A DNA stretch of 64,000 nucleotides. Origin: Plenodomus lindquistii. Taxonomy: Eukaryota > Ascomycota > Dothideomycetes > Pleosporales > Leptosphaeriaceae. The translations under genes and the position numbers were made by a program. Under the pieces are notes generated by a model that had not been told where the DNA came from, did no database searches, and was given only the letters and a program-made list of their open reading frames with translations. Location: assembly GCA_025504975.1 (NCBI GenBank), contig JANUWI010000002.1, positions 2,232,001-2,296,000 on the forward strand, in the 5' to 3' direction. Shown here one piece after another: positions 1-9,880 of this stretch (position 1 is its first letter; each line of letters opens with the position of its first letter).

Positions 1-1215
1 ACAAGTCTGAGATTATACGTGCCATTTGAACAGGGAAAAGATTGTAATCTGTTGAATAAATCGTGCAGTGCACACCCAGAGCTAAGATTTAGAGCCATAT
101 TGAATGTGCACCATTTTCGAGTCGGCTATCCGTAAGCTGACCTGCACCTATCTCACAGTGATGATGGCCTAGGTTCGGCGCCACAACGTCTAGGGTGTCT
201 ACTCCAGATTGACCATTTGGCTAGATTTACCAAACATCCTTGCCCCAGTACGTGACCGTTGATGTGATCTCCATAGTGCAGCATCGTCTAACCCCGACCA
301 TCCTTGATCATCAGGTCATTAAGTGCTTTTGGCCTGGTGTCACTTGGTACGTAGTTGAGAACGTCGATCTTCCCATTGTAGACACAATGACTAGAACGGA
401 TCCAAGCCACTGTATTAATCCGGGACCATGTAAGTAAAGCGGCACTGGCAGTATTGCACAGCGGTATGTATCACTACCATGCTAACCATGGTCTGGTTAA
501 GTTAATGCTAAAGTTATTGACACCACCCTCGACACGCTCAATCCAACCGCTGCTTTTACCTTGGCCGCGTCCACTGCTGCAATCATCCACTGTCCCGAAG
601 ACGCCCAGGATTTTTGTAAACATGTCACCTCCCCTCATCGCCTGGCCTGCCAATTCTCACTAATCATCCAATACCTGTTGTCATTGCGCAAGGTCAGAAC
701 TTGAAGCGAGGCGGTAAATGAAAGTGCGGTACGGTTAATCTATATAAACGACACCGAAGCGAGAGGGCCAACTTGGCATAATATGGTATGTCTCGTGACA
801 GTGCGGCCGAAAGCGATAGGTCGAACAAAGATAACGAAAGGGAGAAATTGCGCGTCCAAAGTGTCACCTCTTCTTTTTGATTAAATGCGTATGTGCGAAA
901 TTCAAGACGAAATGTACTCTGGGAGACACTGTCGCAATTACAACCCATCGCTTACCATGTGTCGTTTTTTCACTAGATGAGAATGGTCGAGGTGAGCACA
1001 GGAAAGTTTAAGGACTTTCGCATGCAACTGAGTTATCTTAACCTTCTTTTTCAGATGGTAGTACAGCATACCAGCATTCTCAGCAGTACTGGAAGGGTCG
1101 CTTCGTTGCCGTTCGCCTAGTACCGACACACACCAAAATGCGCCGCCCAATGCTCTCTACAACCAAAACATCTACAGTAAATATTCACCTGAGAATCAGT
1201 AGTCCCATTGTGGAA
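1..1215. other. Intergenic, left edge
   Basis: No supported gene. Only short unrelated open frames occur on both strands, none with a recognisable domain, signal peptide or splice-compatible extension. This stretch holds the 3' flank of the PPR gene, which ends at 1216. A gene belonging to the left neighbour could end just outside the window. Confidence 0.5.
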
Positions 1216-3168
1216 TCAAAGCTCGGGGTCCTTAGGCCTCTCTCCAAACTCCGCCTCAACCCACGATGCCCACAAGTCCTCTGGACTCTTCTGCTTGATT
1301 TGCTCCTGTGTAGCCACGTCATCTACGTGGGCCGCATCATCGATGTCCACGTCTTGAAGAGCATTTGCGACATCAGTACTTGTCTTTGCGTCATCGAGGT
1401 AACCGGATACTGCAATGAGAACATTATCTGCAGCCCAGGCTGGAGCAAGATATTCGCTCTTACTCTGCAACTTGCGCGTCTGTTTGGTCGCTGCGGCGAT
1501 GATGCTCTTACGATCCAGTCCCCTTTGTGCAACCTCGTTCAAGATTTGATTGAAAGCCACAGTTTTACCACAGATGGAGCATAGGCTGAGCATGTGGTAG
1601 TATGCCCTTGTCAGGTCTTTCACTGAGGCATTGTTGTTGTTGATGCTGCTGATTTCCTCCCAAACATAAGTCCCGCCCTCCCAATCGCCGCGCCGGACGC
1701 AATCTCCCAGGAGACGTGTTAAGCCCGGTACATCTAGACCCCAGCCGTCGGCTTTCATCTCATAGTAGATATCAAGCGCCCGATCGAAGCCGGCGAATTT
1801 GAGCACGCCACCGATTAGACTGCCAAATACCATGGGCGTGGGGTGCACTTTCTGGTAGACCTTGTCCTCGCTTATCCTCACGAGGCGATTGTGGCTGGCT
1901 TCGTTGAGTGTGATGGTGGGATTTGCAAGCATCAAAGCACCGCCTACACCTCTCATCTTGGCGACGAAATGGGAGAAGTCGTTTGGACGGCATTGTTGTG
2001 CGTAATGCCCCATGATTTCGCGACATGTGATTTCGTTAGGGCGGATCTTCTGATTGAGGAAAGCCCGGATGCAGATGTCGACCATCTTGGGGCGACGCAC
2101 ACGTTTGAAGCCTACCAACAGAATGTTGAAGGTCTGTAGATCAGGCGGCGCGGAAGATGCTAGTAGATTGTGACATATTTTTGCGACTGCGAGTGCTTCA
2201 GCGCGGTCGTTGCCTTTGGGTACTTGGTCGAGAAGTTGCTTGATGCTTCGATTCATTTGCTGGCAAACGGTGTAAAAATCGCCGTCGGGATCCTGAGTGT
2301 AGCTTGGAATGGCTGGCTGCCCCGTAGCTATCCTGGCTTTGGCCACGTCCTCACTAGACGACTTCACGTCCGTAGCATGGACAGCTTCCAGACATTGTAC
2401 AATTTCCTGGCGTGCCTCTTGGGCTTGAGATCCAGTCATCGAGACCACATCCAGAACTTGGTGAGATACAGCAATGTCGGGGTCCCCCAAGGCCTTAGAG
2501 AAGCGCGCAATGTTTGGTTGGGCAAGCAATGAGTGAATCAAAAGACCAGTGGAGAGTTCCTGCAGGGCCATCTTCTTCCAGGTGTGTCGCCGGCGCATAG
2601 CTGTCATGCGCAGGTTGTCGGGAGCCCACAGCGACTGCGGGGGCAGACTGTGCGGTACCAGATCAGGCCCCGTGTTTGCAGGCCACGCGAGAGAGGGGCC
2701 GCCAGGCGTTCGCGAATCGTAGCGGAGATCGTCCCATGCGGCAGCGGCAGCATCGTACGACTGCACCTCTTTCTGACGCAGGACGTGATCGTCGATCAAT
2801 TCCATGCCCGCCACGTGCTGAACGGCGTCCCAGTCGAGACCTGGAGGCAACGCATCGTGTGAGAGGTCATGGTCGTGTGCACCGGGGTCCTGTTCTTGGA
2901 GTGTCTGGCGGTCGAACACATCCCTCAAGTGTGCCAAAGCCTGCTTCCATTGGCGGTCCCTCGTCTCCCGTGCTGTCGCGTCTGCACTGTCGCTGTCGCC
3001 CGGTATGGTCGTGTACAAGACGCGCGGCATTGACCAGCCAGGAGCACATGTGGCGCCCGGGGCAGGTGTTCTGCCGCCCCGTGTAGGATGCAAACGTGGC
3101 TGGGAGACAGATGAGATGCATCTGCAGGTGCCCAGAGTCCATGTTGCCCGCGGCCAGATAGCTCGCAT
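1216..3168 (-). CDS. PPR-like mitochondrial protein
   Basis: Single-exon gene of 650 residues. I start it at the ATG at 3168, because the open frame upstream to 3396 is low-complexity, proline-rich promoter-like sequence. The N-terminus is Arg-rich and poor in acidic residues, consistent with a mitochondrial presequence. The central part (about residues 290-520) has repeated helical-hairpin segments of pentatricopeptide type, such as PDLQTFNILLVGFKRVRRP and a downstream FDRALDIYYEMKADGW unit. PPR proteins bind organellar RNA and act in mitochondrial transcript processing or translation; the exact target cannot be read from sequence. The C-terminus is acidic and ends in a WASWVEAEFGE-type tail. 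It diverges from the PNPOx-like gene on the plus strand. The coding call is strong, the PPR assignment moderate. Confidence 0.8.
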   Translation of the reverse strand: MRAIWPRATWTLGTCRCISSVSQPRLHPTRGGRTPAPGATCAPGWSMPRVLYTTIPGDSDSADATARETRDRQWKQALAHLRDVFDRQTLQEQDPGAHDHDLSHDALPPGLDWDAVQHVAGMELIDDHVLRQKEVQSYDAAAAAWDDLRYDSRTPGGPSLAWPANTGPDLVPHSLPPQSLWAPDNLRMTAMRRRHTWKKMALQELSTGLLIHSLLAQPNIARFSKALGDPDIAVSHQVLDVVSMTGSQAQEARQEIVQCLEAVHATDVKSSSEDVAKARIATGQPAIPSYTQDPDGDFYTVCQQMNRSIKQLLDQVPKGNDRAEALAVAKICHNLLASSAPPDLQTFNILLVGFKRVRRPKMVDICIRAFLNQKIRPNEITCREIMGHYAQQCRPNDFSHFVAKMRGVGGALMLANPTITLNEASHNRLVRISEDKVYQKVHPTPMVFGSLIGGVLKFAGFDRALDIYYEMKADGWGLDVPGLTRLLGDCVRRGDWEGGTYVWEEISSINNNNASVKDLTRAYYHMLSLCSICGKTVAFNQILNEVAQRGLDRKSIIAAATKQTRKLQSKSEYLAPAWAADNVLIAVSGYLDDAKTSTDVANALQDVDIDDAAHVDDVATQEQIKQKSPEDLWASWVEAEFGERPKDPEL

Positions 3169-3626
3169 TACTACCGCCACATGCTGTGTGGGAGGCGGAG
3201 GGGCGGCGATGGACCGAGGCGGCGATGGCGGGACAAGGCGAGGCACCGTGGGGGGGCGGATCGCAATATTGCCGTGAGAGGCAAGGGACGGACCGTAGTC
3301 GTCGTGGAGCAGGGTGGCAATGGGCACAATGGGCGTGCGCGTGGTGGGTTGGGCGGTTTGTAGAGTACAGTAACAGCAACGGTAGAGTTCCAACAAAGTT
3401 CAATATGCATGCAGGGCTACCGTACCTTGCTCTAACTAACTAGTGGGGAGCGATCTAGGCCCTAAACGGGTAGGCATCAAACCGCGCAGATATAACTTTA
3501 CTACTCTTCTCAGCGGCCAAACAACCACGTCGTGTGCAATTGATTTCCAGACCAGCCAGCCAGCCGGTCAGACAAGACCATTCCATCCCACATATTGAGT
3601 TGGCACACACAGAATCCTCGCCCAGC
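3169..3626. promoter_or_regulatory. Divergent promoter, PPR / PNPOx-like
   Basis: A 458-bp spacer between two genes transcribed away from each other, so it should carry both promoters. The left half is GC-rich and open in several frames, which is chance and not coding. I see no clear TATA box. Confidence 0.5.
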
Positions 3627-4517
3627 ATGGTCAAGTTCTGCTCCGCCCTCGACGCGTCCCACGTCGACTTCATCACCAATCAATCCCTCTTCTACGTCGC
3701 CTCTGCGCCCTGGGCCGGGGACCACATCAACATCTCCCCCAAAGGTCACCCCTCGCGTACTTTGGCTGTGCTTGGACCAACCACAATCGCCTACCTCGAC
3801 GCCACAGGTGCGGGCTGCGAAACAATTGCCCACATCTACGAAAATGGCCGTGTGACCCTCATGTTTTCCTCCTCGGGTCCTAAACCCCAGGTTCTGCGTG
3901 TCTTTGCAAAGGGCAAGGTGGTGGAGAAGTGGGATCCGTATTATCAGCAACTACGAGCGCGCATGGCCACGGAGAATGGCGATGATATCGATATCACGGG
4001 CGCAAGGGCTATTATCGTGCTCAAGGTGAAGAAGGTGCAGACGAGTTGTGGCTTCCGCGTACCATTGACAAGCGGCCATGGCACGCTTGAGGACGCAGGC
4101 TCTACCGGCGATGCCGTTACTGTTGTTGCGCATGAGCACGGGCATGATGCTGACCACGAGTCGCATCGTGACACTATCGACGACTGGGCGAGGAAACAGA
4201 TTGAGAAGCAAGAGTTGGGTGATTTCCAGAAGAGGTGGAATTACAGATCGCTGGATGGGCTTCCTGGTATGATGAGCGCGAGGCGGTCGCACGATGAGAA
4301 CATCGCAGTCGAGGATACCAAAGCCTGGCTTAGAAAGGTCAGCAGGCAACAGGATACGGTAGCCTTCGGGTTCGGTCTAGGCATCTTATTCATGTTGTTG
4401 CTGAGCCTCGTGGGCATACTCAGTATCAAGGCCGTCTTCTTGGAGCACTTCTTGAATTGGCAGAGACGGCAGATGGGCATGCCTGAGGATCACTCATGGA
4501 GAAAGAGCGAGCTGTAG
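3627..4517 (+). CDS. PNPOx-like split-barrel protein, membrane-anchored
   Basis: Single exon of 296 residues. The start is the ATG at 3627; an in-frame ATG 31 codons upstream adds unconserved sequence. Residues 1-150 look like the pyridoxamine-5'-phosphate-oxidase-like FMN-binding split barrel found in the yeast YLR456W/YPR172W group: an N-terminal ITNQSLFYVASAP strand, a HINISPKG segment, IAYLDATGAGCETIAHI, and a VQTSCGFRVP strand. After a SLDGLPGM motif comes a hydrophobic segment at about residues 247-270, then a short basic tail, suggesting a C-terminal membrane anchor. The true substrate and cofactor of these fungal proteins are not established, so vitamin B6 synthesis should not be assumed. 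It is convergent with the DPP3 gene, with 81 bp between stop codons. Confidence 0.82.
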   Translation: MVKFCSALDASHVDFITNQSLFYVASAPWAGDHINISPKGHPSRTLAVLGPTTIAYLDATGAGCETIAHIYENGRVTLMFSSSGPKPQVLRVFAKGKVVEKWDPYYQQLRARMATENGDDIDITGARAIIVLKVKKVQTSCGFRVPLTSGHGTLEDAGSTGDAVTVVAHEHGHDADHESHRDTIDDWARKQIEKQELGDFQKRWNYRSLDGLPGMMSARRSHDENIAVEDTKAWLRKVSRQQDTVAFGFGLGILFMLLLSLVGILSIKAVFLEHFLNWQRRQMGMPEDHSWRKSEL

Positions 4518-4598
4518 AGTGTATACAGCATCTTTAGATTCCCAAGCTTGCTATTCAGAGCTGGAACGAGAAACGGCCCAAGCCCACCCACATCACTG

Positions 4599-6823
4599 CT
4601 ACACATACTCTCTATCCACGTAACTCTGAATCATCCCCTTTGCACTCGCCTCGTACTCCTTCAGCTCGACCCTCCCTCCCTTGTCAATTGTATTTGCTTG
4701 CACAAATACCTTCCGGGGCGTCTTCTTCCTCAGCACCGCTGGCCTGACCAGGTCCGCGTACAAACTTTCCACATCTGTAATGTCTTCATACATTTTCTTC
4801 GCAGCCTTCACATCTGCTGTCGCCTTGTAGATGTGCAGTTTCTGTAGATAGTCATCAACAGCAGGCCTTCCTAGATCAAGAATTCGGTCGCGCTCAAGAC
4901 GGATGGTGAGATCAGAAAGATCCTCCTTCTCCCACTCAAGTTGGCAAAACTCCACACCGGCGTTGAGGAACGTCCGCAGGATAGAGAAACGAGCTTGCAT
5001 GTGCGCTTGTCCCCACTTCCTACTCTTCGGGTCCCAAAACTCGAGAGCTGCGATTCCCGCACGGGCCATTTGGAGGTATGCTGTATACAACACGTCGCCA
5101 GCCTCGCTGTTCATGTCTGGTGTACCATTGCCGAAGCCGAAGAGTGCAAGAATGGAAAATTCGCACGACAGCGCCATGGCGACACATTCTGCACGACATT
5201 CCTCATATGAAGCAGCAAAGGTGCCAAAGGTTGAGCCCCAGGTCTGGCCGGGCTTGTACCAAGATTTGATGGGCTGGCCAGTCAAGGGTGAGATGGGCTT
5301 GTTCTCGAAATCAAAGTTGTATACACCCGGTTCGGTTTCCTGTAGCAACTTGCCGCAACCGTGACCGAGGAGCTCGTGAAGGCCTACTTGTACTTCGAAG
5401 GCTGGGTCACGAAACTTTTGGTAGACGGCAAGGTCGCGTTCCTTGATGAAAGGAATCGACTCGTTTGGTGCCTTTGCAGACAGGATGTTGCCGAGGGACA
5501 CGTTTTTGAAGCCAAAATTCTGGCGGATGTCGTCGTAGTTGGGTATGTTGATGCCAGCGGGTATACTAGATGGAGTGCTGTAAGTACTAATGGCCATCAA
5601 GGGAGCAAGGGCGTGCACTCACCCACTGCCTGCAAAGGTAAGCACCTCGAGCGATGTAAAATCTGGGCTTAAGAATTTGTCCTTCTCAAAATCCTTGTTC
5701 CAAGGTAGTAAAGGAATATACTGTGGCGCAGTCTCGACAAGTTTGCCAAACGCCTTGGTCCGCTCTTTGTTCACCATGGCGACGAAGCCTTCCCACTCGC
5801 CTCGGATGCCGTGGGGATCGCGATATGTCTCGACAAAACCAATGTCAGACTCGACCTGGGGGCCTTTGTCTTGGACCCATGCCTTTTGGCTCTGTTTGTA
5901 TGCTTGGAGCGAACCAGTACTGAAGCTCTTGGAATATTCCTCCATCATCTTGACTTGGTTCTCGTTCGCCGCGTACTTCTTTGCCTCGTCGATATGGTGT
6001 GCAATGGTAGCCATCTCTTTTGCATAATCACCAAAGACCAAACTGACGCTCTTTCCATCTGCGAGCTCCCACTTGCGCTCTGCCAGGTCTGTCTGGGCGG
6101 AAGAGGGCTCGGTTAGAGCTGACGCAATGAGTACCTCGAAGCCATCGCTTGTCTTCTTGACCCTCGTGTTCTCTGGCAAGAGACCTTTGCTTTCAAGGAA
6201 GTCGCTCACACCGGCGATCTCTTCCTTTGTGATGTCCGGGCTATCAGGGTAGTATGTCGAGACATGTCCTGCACTGGGATAGCCAAGATGCAGTTTCGCC
6301 ACATCGTTGCCTGCGTATATGGCGTCCTTGAGCGACTCGTATAGGGCCAGTGCATCCTTGGACACGGTTGCGAGCGCCTTCAGCTGGCGAGGCTCGAGAC
6401 GCGGCACGAATTTGGAGTCGCCGAAAGACTTGTAGTTGCCCAAATTACCGAGAAACTGGGCAGCGTAGTTAAGGTACTCATCCATCTCCTCTTGCGAGAG
6501 GCCGGCCTCACTGGCAAGCGCTGCATAGTCACCTTTACAGTGTTTGTGGAGGGCGACGATGAAGTCGTAGATGGCCTCGGATTCGGGAGAGCATTGGCGC
6601 AGGACGATTCGAGTTCCTGCAAAACAGGCACTGTGGTAGACAAGTCAGTGGTGGGGGATAACAAAGGATGGCTGCAGGCCACCAACACGGAGAGATGGTG
6701 AGAGTAGAGCTTCTCCTTGTCCGAGAGGGCCTCGAAGTGTGGCTTGATGGTGAGCGGCACAACTGTTGGCGGGCTGTCGGCCAGGTACTGCTTGAGCGTC
6801 TCCGAATCTATGCTTGCTGCCAT
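4599..6823 (-). CDS. Dipeptidyl peptidase III (zinc M49 peptidase)
   Basis: Cytosolic zinc exopeptidase that removes dipeptides from short peptides. There are three exons, 6823-6687, 6630-5623 and 5565-4599, giving 703 residues. The 56-bp and 57-bp introns were placed by restoring family-conserved sequence (HHLS-V-ACFAGTRIVLR and LTFAGSG-IPAGINIPNYDD). The catalytic HELLGH motif lies at H445-E446-H450, close to its position in human DPP3, and is followed by the second zinc motif EECRAE, about 55 residues on. NLGNYKSFG and YDDIRQ blocks are also family hallmarks. The N-terminal exon starts MAASIDSETLKQYL, without a signal peptide. All key residues are intact. The first donor (GTTGGT at 6686) is weaker than usual, but it is the only one that keeps phase with the CACAG acceptor. 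Confidence 0.95.
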
Positions 6824-7167
6824 TTTGGGTGATGGTGAGTTAGAGTTACTAGGTAGCGCGGGGTATTGGTAGCATGGCGGCGGGCCGTGAGTTAGTCTAG
6901 TCCATGGGAGATCGCGGGGCCGATTCTAATGTCGATCACAACCTCCAGCGTCATCACTCAAAAGCAACGTCGTCGCATTGTTGCTTCTTTGGTGGACTGT
7001 ACACAGTAGCCACCACATGCGCATACGGCTCGTGGGAATCGCTTCGTAATGCCACGACATCTCTACAGAGAACGCGTGAAAGACGCGTGAGCTAGGCTCC
7101 ATCTCTGACAAACAATGCAGAACGCACAAGAAACCGCTATGCAAGTAAGACGAACAAACAGAATCCA
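6824..7167. other. Intergenic, DPP3 upstream / GH16 3' flank
   Basis: A 344-bp spacer holding the promoter and 5'UTR of the DPP3 gene and the 3' flank of the GH16 gene, both on the minus strand. No gene seen. Confidence 0.5.
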
Positions 7168-8322
7168 TTACATGCCAACAAAGGCAGACACGGCGCCAAC
7201 GACAGCCAAGAAACCCCACGACACATTCAAGCCTATCGCGCCGCTCCCACTACTAGACACAACCTCTGGCGTGCCCACCTGCGCGACGTCGTCAATCTTG
7301 CATACCGTCTGGCAGCCCTTGCCAGCTCTCTTGCGTCCGAATAAGCTGGCGCTCTCGTCCCGCTTCGACGACTTGCCGCCAGTGTATGGTCCACTGGTGT
7401 TGAAGGTCATCTCAATCCACTGAATCTGGAATTCGGCTGAGCCGCCAACGTCCATTTGGCCACTCCACTCTCCACCATCACTCCACATGTTCAACACCAG
7501 AAAGCTAGGCTTCCGGGGAACTGAGTATGTGTTGGCGGCCACCTGCTTGTTGTTGAGATACCAATAGCTGTTCTTGGGCATCCAGTCGATGCGGTGTGTT
7601 TGCCAGTTCTCCCAGCTGGCCAAGTGCTTGGGACCAACAGACGCAGCCGCAACTTCGTTGCCCTCGTCATCGACGGCAGGCTGGTTGGTGTAGCGAACCT
7701 GGTCGGTGGGATCATCGGTCAAGATCTCGATATCCGACTCGTTGTCGTCGTCGATAAAGGTGAAGAAGCCGGCGACGGCGCCCTTGTCACCACGGACTCG
7801 GCCGTACATGCGCATGGATGCGTGCATGAGGTTCTTTTGCTGATTCTCAATCTCGCCGGCAGTCTGGTATGTTTCCTGCCGCGAAGTACGGAGGGTGAGG
7901 AAAGAGACGTCGTTCTCTTGGCTAAGATAGACGTTGGCCATGGAATTGTTCATTGGTGTGGGAAAGTCGTCGGTCGCTGCCTTGCTCCAGTTTTGGATAC
8001 TCCAGTCGGCATTCCATGCATCGCTGTTGAACAGGCTGGGTTGCCATACTGGCTCAAGCCCGGCAGTGGTCGTGTCGTTGACGAGCGGCGGCGGCTCGCT
8101 CATAGCGTCGGGTAGGTTCCGGAAGTCATAGAATCGGTAGTACTGGAAGTAGGATGGGGTGTTGGAGTCGTCACCCGAGTTGACGACGTAGCAACTACAA
8201 TTTGCACTGTTGTCTTTGGGCGTCTCATCGTTTGACGATGTATAGCGACTCTGAGCTAGAGCAGGGGTGAGCAACGCCGTCAGTGGCAGGAGCAGCGCTC
8301 CTAGTTGTGGAAGGTAGGACAT
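7168..8322 (-). CDS. GH16 family glycosidase, GPI-type cell-surface protein
   Basis: Single exon, 384 residues. A signal peptide (residues 1 to about 23, ending TPALAQ) is followed by a Cys-containing N-terminal extension and a GH16 beta-jelly-roll domain. The catalytic signature ExDxE is E195-S-D197-I-E199, with nucleophile and acid/base glutamates present. Conserved flanking pieces include GAVAGFFTF before it and a downstream WENWQTHRIDW strand. GH16 members hydrolyse or transglycosylate beta-1,3/1,4-glucans or link chitin to glucan. The C-terminus has a Ser/Gly-rich stretch followed by a hydrophobic tail (WGFLAVVGAVSAFVGM), typical of a GPI-anchor signal, so action at the wall or membrane is likely. 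The precise polysaccharide substrate is unresolved. Confidence 0.9.
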   Translation of the reverse strand: MSYLPQLGALLLPLTALLTPALAQSRYTSSNDETPKDNSANCSCYVVNSGDDSNTPSYFQYYRFYDFRNLPDAMSEPPPLVNDTTTAGLEPVWQPSLFNSDAWNADWSIQNWSKAATDDFPTPMNNSMANVYLSQENDVSFLTLRTSRQETYQTAGEIENQQKNLMHASMRMYGRVRGDKGAVAGFFTFIDDDNESDIEILTDDPTDQVRYTNQPAVDDEGNEVAAASVGPKHLASWENWQTHRIDWMPKNSYWYLNNKQVAANTYSVPRKPSFLVLNMWSDGGEWSGQMDVGGSAEFQIQWIEMTFNTSGPYTGGKSSKRDESASLFGRKRAGKGCQTVCKIDDVAQVGTPEVVSSSGSGAIGLNVSWGFLAVVGAVSAFVGM

Positions 8323-9880
8323 TCTGTCTCAAGGCTGTGTTGAACAAGAGAGAGTGTAAAGACGGTCGATTGGGACAATCAAGTCGAACAGTGACAGGAA
8401 GATGAATTTGACAATCGACTACTAGTAAGAGGAGATGGCGAGGGTCACCTAATTGTGAACAAAGGAGAAATACAAGCGGATTTAAGATAATGGTGCTAGT
8501 GCCGTGGTCTGGAGAATAGATCAGCAGCGAGAGACGGCAGGTGATGGGGAGCTCAAGCTCATGTATCTAGTATACCACTGTGGAAAAGGGTTGACTGGCA
8601 AGGCCCGGCTGCGACGGCAGGCCAGTGTCGAGGTGCGGAAGAGGCGTGCAGCGGCAGTCTCCTCTAGCTCGACGTCAGGGCAGTACCGCTTTGTAGCAGG
8701 TTGTTTGTTTGTTTCACGCTTTTCTCCAGCTCCCCAAGCCCACTTTTGGTGCTGAGCCACACGCCATCTGGACCGCTACAGGGGCTGTAGGAGACCAGCG
8801 CATGGTTGTTGCATCCCCCTAGGGTAGCTAGTTTGGGGCAGGCAGGCAGCGTTCCACACGGGAGGGTCGGGGGCGTATCGCCAAGGTGGCTTAGCTCACC
8901 TCACCTCGAGGCTCGCACGTTTGGTGGACCATGAGTACATTCTGGCGCAATTTGACCAGGGTTTGTCGAGTCGCGACCGTTCCAGGCAACAGGTCGTAGA
9001 GATGAAGGTGAGGGTAGCGGGGCAGCAACAATGATGATGCACGTTGGAGATGCAGGGGCTGGCTCTGCTCTCTGCTCCAGCCACGGCGGACCAGTGCGGC
9101 TAGCCGGTAGGGACCAAAATAGCTCAGAAACAAAAATTCCTGAAGACCGCGCTCGTGATGCCTGATCTGGCCAGTGAAGTGGACCTTGCTTCAATCAAGT
9201 GTCGTTGGAGAATGGAAGAGGGTCGATGCTCGTATCTGCACAGTGTGCTGTCGATACGATACGTCTTGGCCATTCCATGTTCCGTTGTAAACGTTCGTTC
9301 TGTGCCAAGAAAAGAGCTCAATCAAAGATCCACGTACCCCATCCCCGTATTGCAAAGCTTAGCCACAGTTCACATGTTCATAGACAGCATGGAAGTGAAA
9401 CGGCGGGCAGAGCTACAACTTGTGTGGAAGAATCATGTCCTGCATAGTGTTTCGCGGCCGGCATTGCATTTCCACGCTCGTTAACATCGCATTGAAACAA
9501 GCCTTGTATAGCGTCGATGCTTCATTGAATTCGTCCATGCCCAAATAGCTAATGTACAATAGCTCAGAAGCATACTTCATCCCCTTCTCCAATCATGTCT
9601 GACTTGATGGCTCCCTATGTGTACACTTCCTCTAACCAATGCAGGGCTGCTTGATAGTTTTGCATGCTGAGCGTAGCGCTGTCTCCAGACGCCTCCTACT
9701 GCAGCACGTTCGTGGTCGGTCCCCAGTCATGGCAGCAGTGTGTAAAGCAGTCATAGTCATGCTAGTGTACTGCTGGACAAGATGCTTCATAGCACAATTA
9801 GCGGGTGGCGCAGTCGCCCTAGACTGTCGTCGAGGTCCGCAAGGGTAACGGTTTTTGTCATTCTAGTCCGTGTATATTGC
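8323..9880. other. Intergenic, GH16 promoter region
   Basis: About 1.56 kb upstream of the GH16 gene and downstream of UPF3. It holds the GH16 promoter and the UPF3 3' flank. There is a short (TTTG)n run near 8702-8714. Small open frames on both strands show no domain, signal peptide or splice support. Confidence 0.5.

Noticed and set aside
3169..3396. N-terminal extension of the PPR-like protein by 76 codons
   Set aside because: The extension is Pro/Thr-rich without conservation signs, while the ATG at 3168 starts an Arg-rich presequence.
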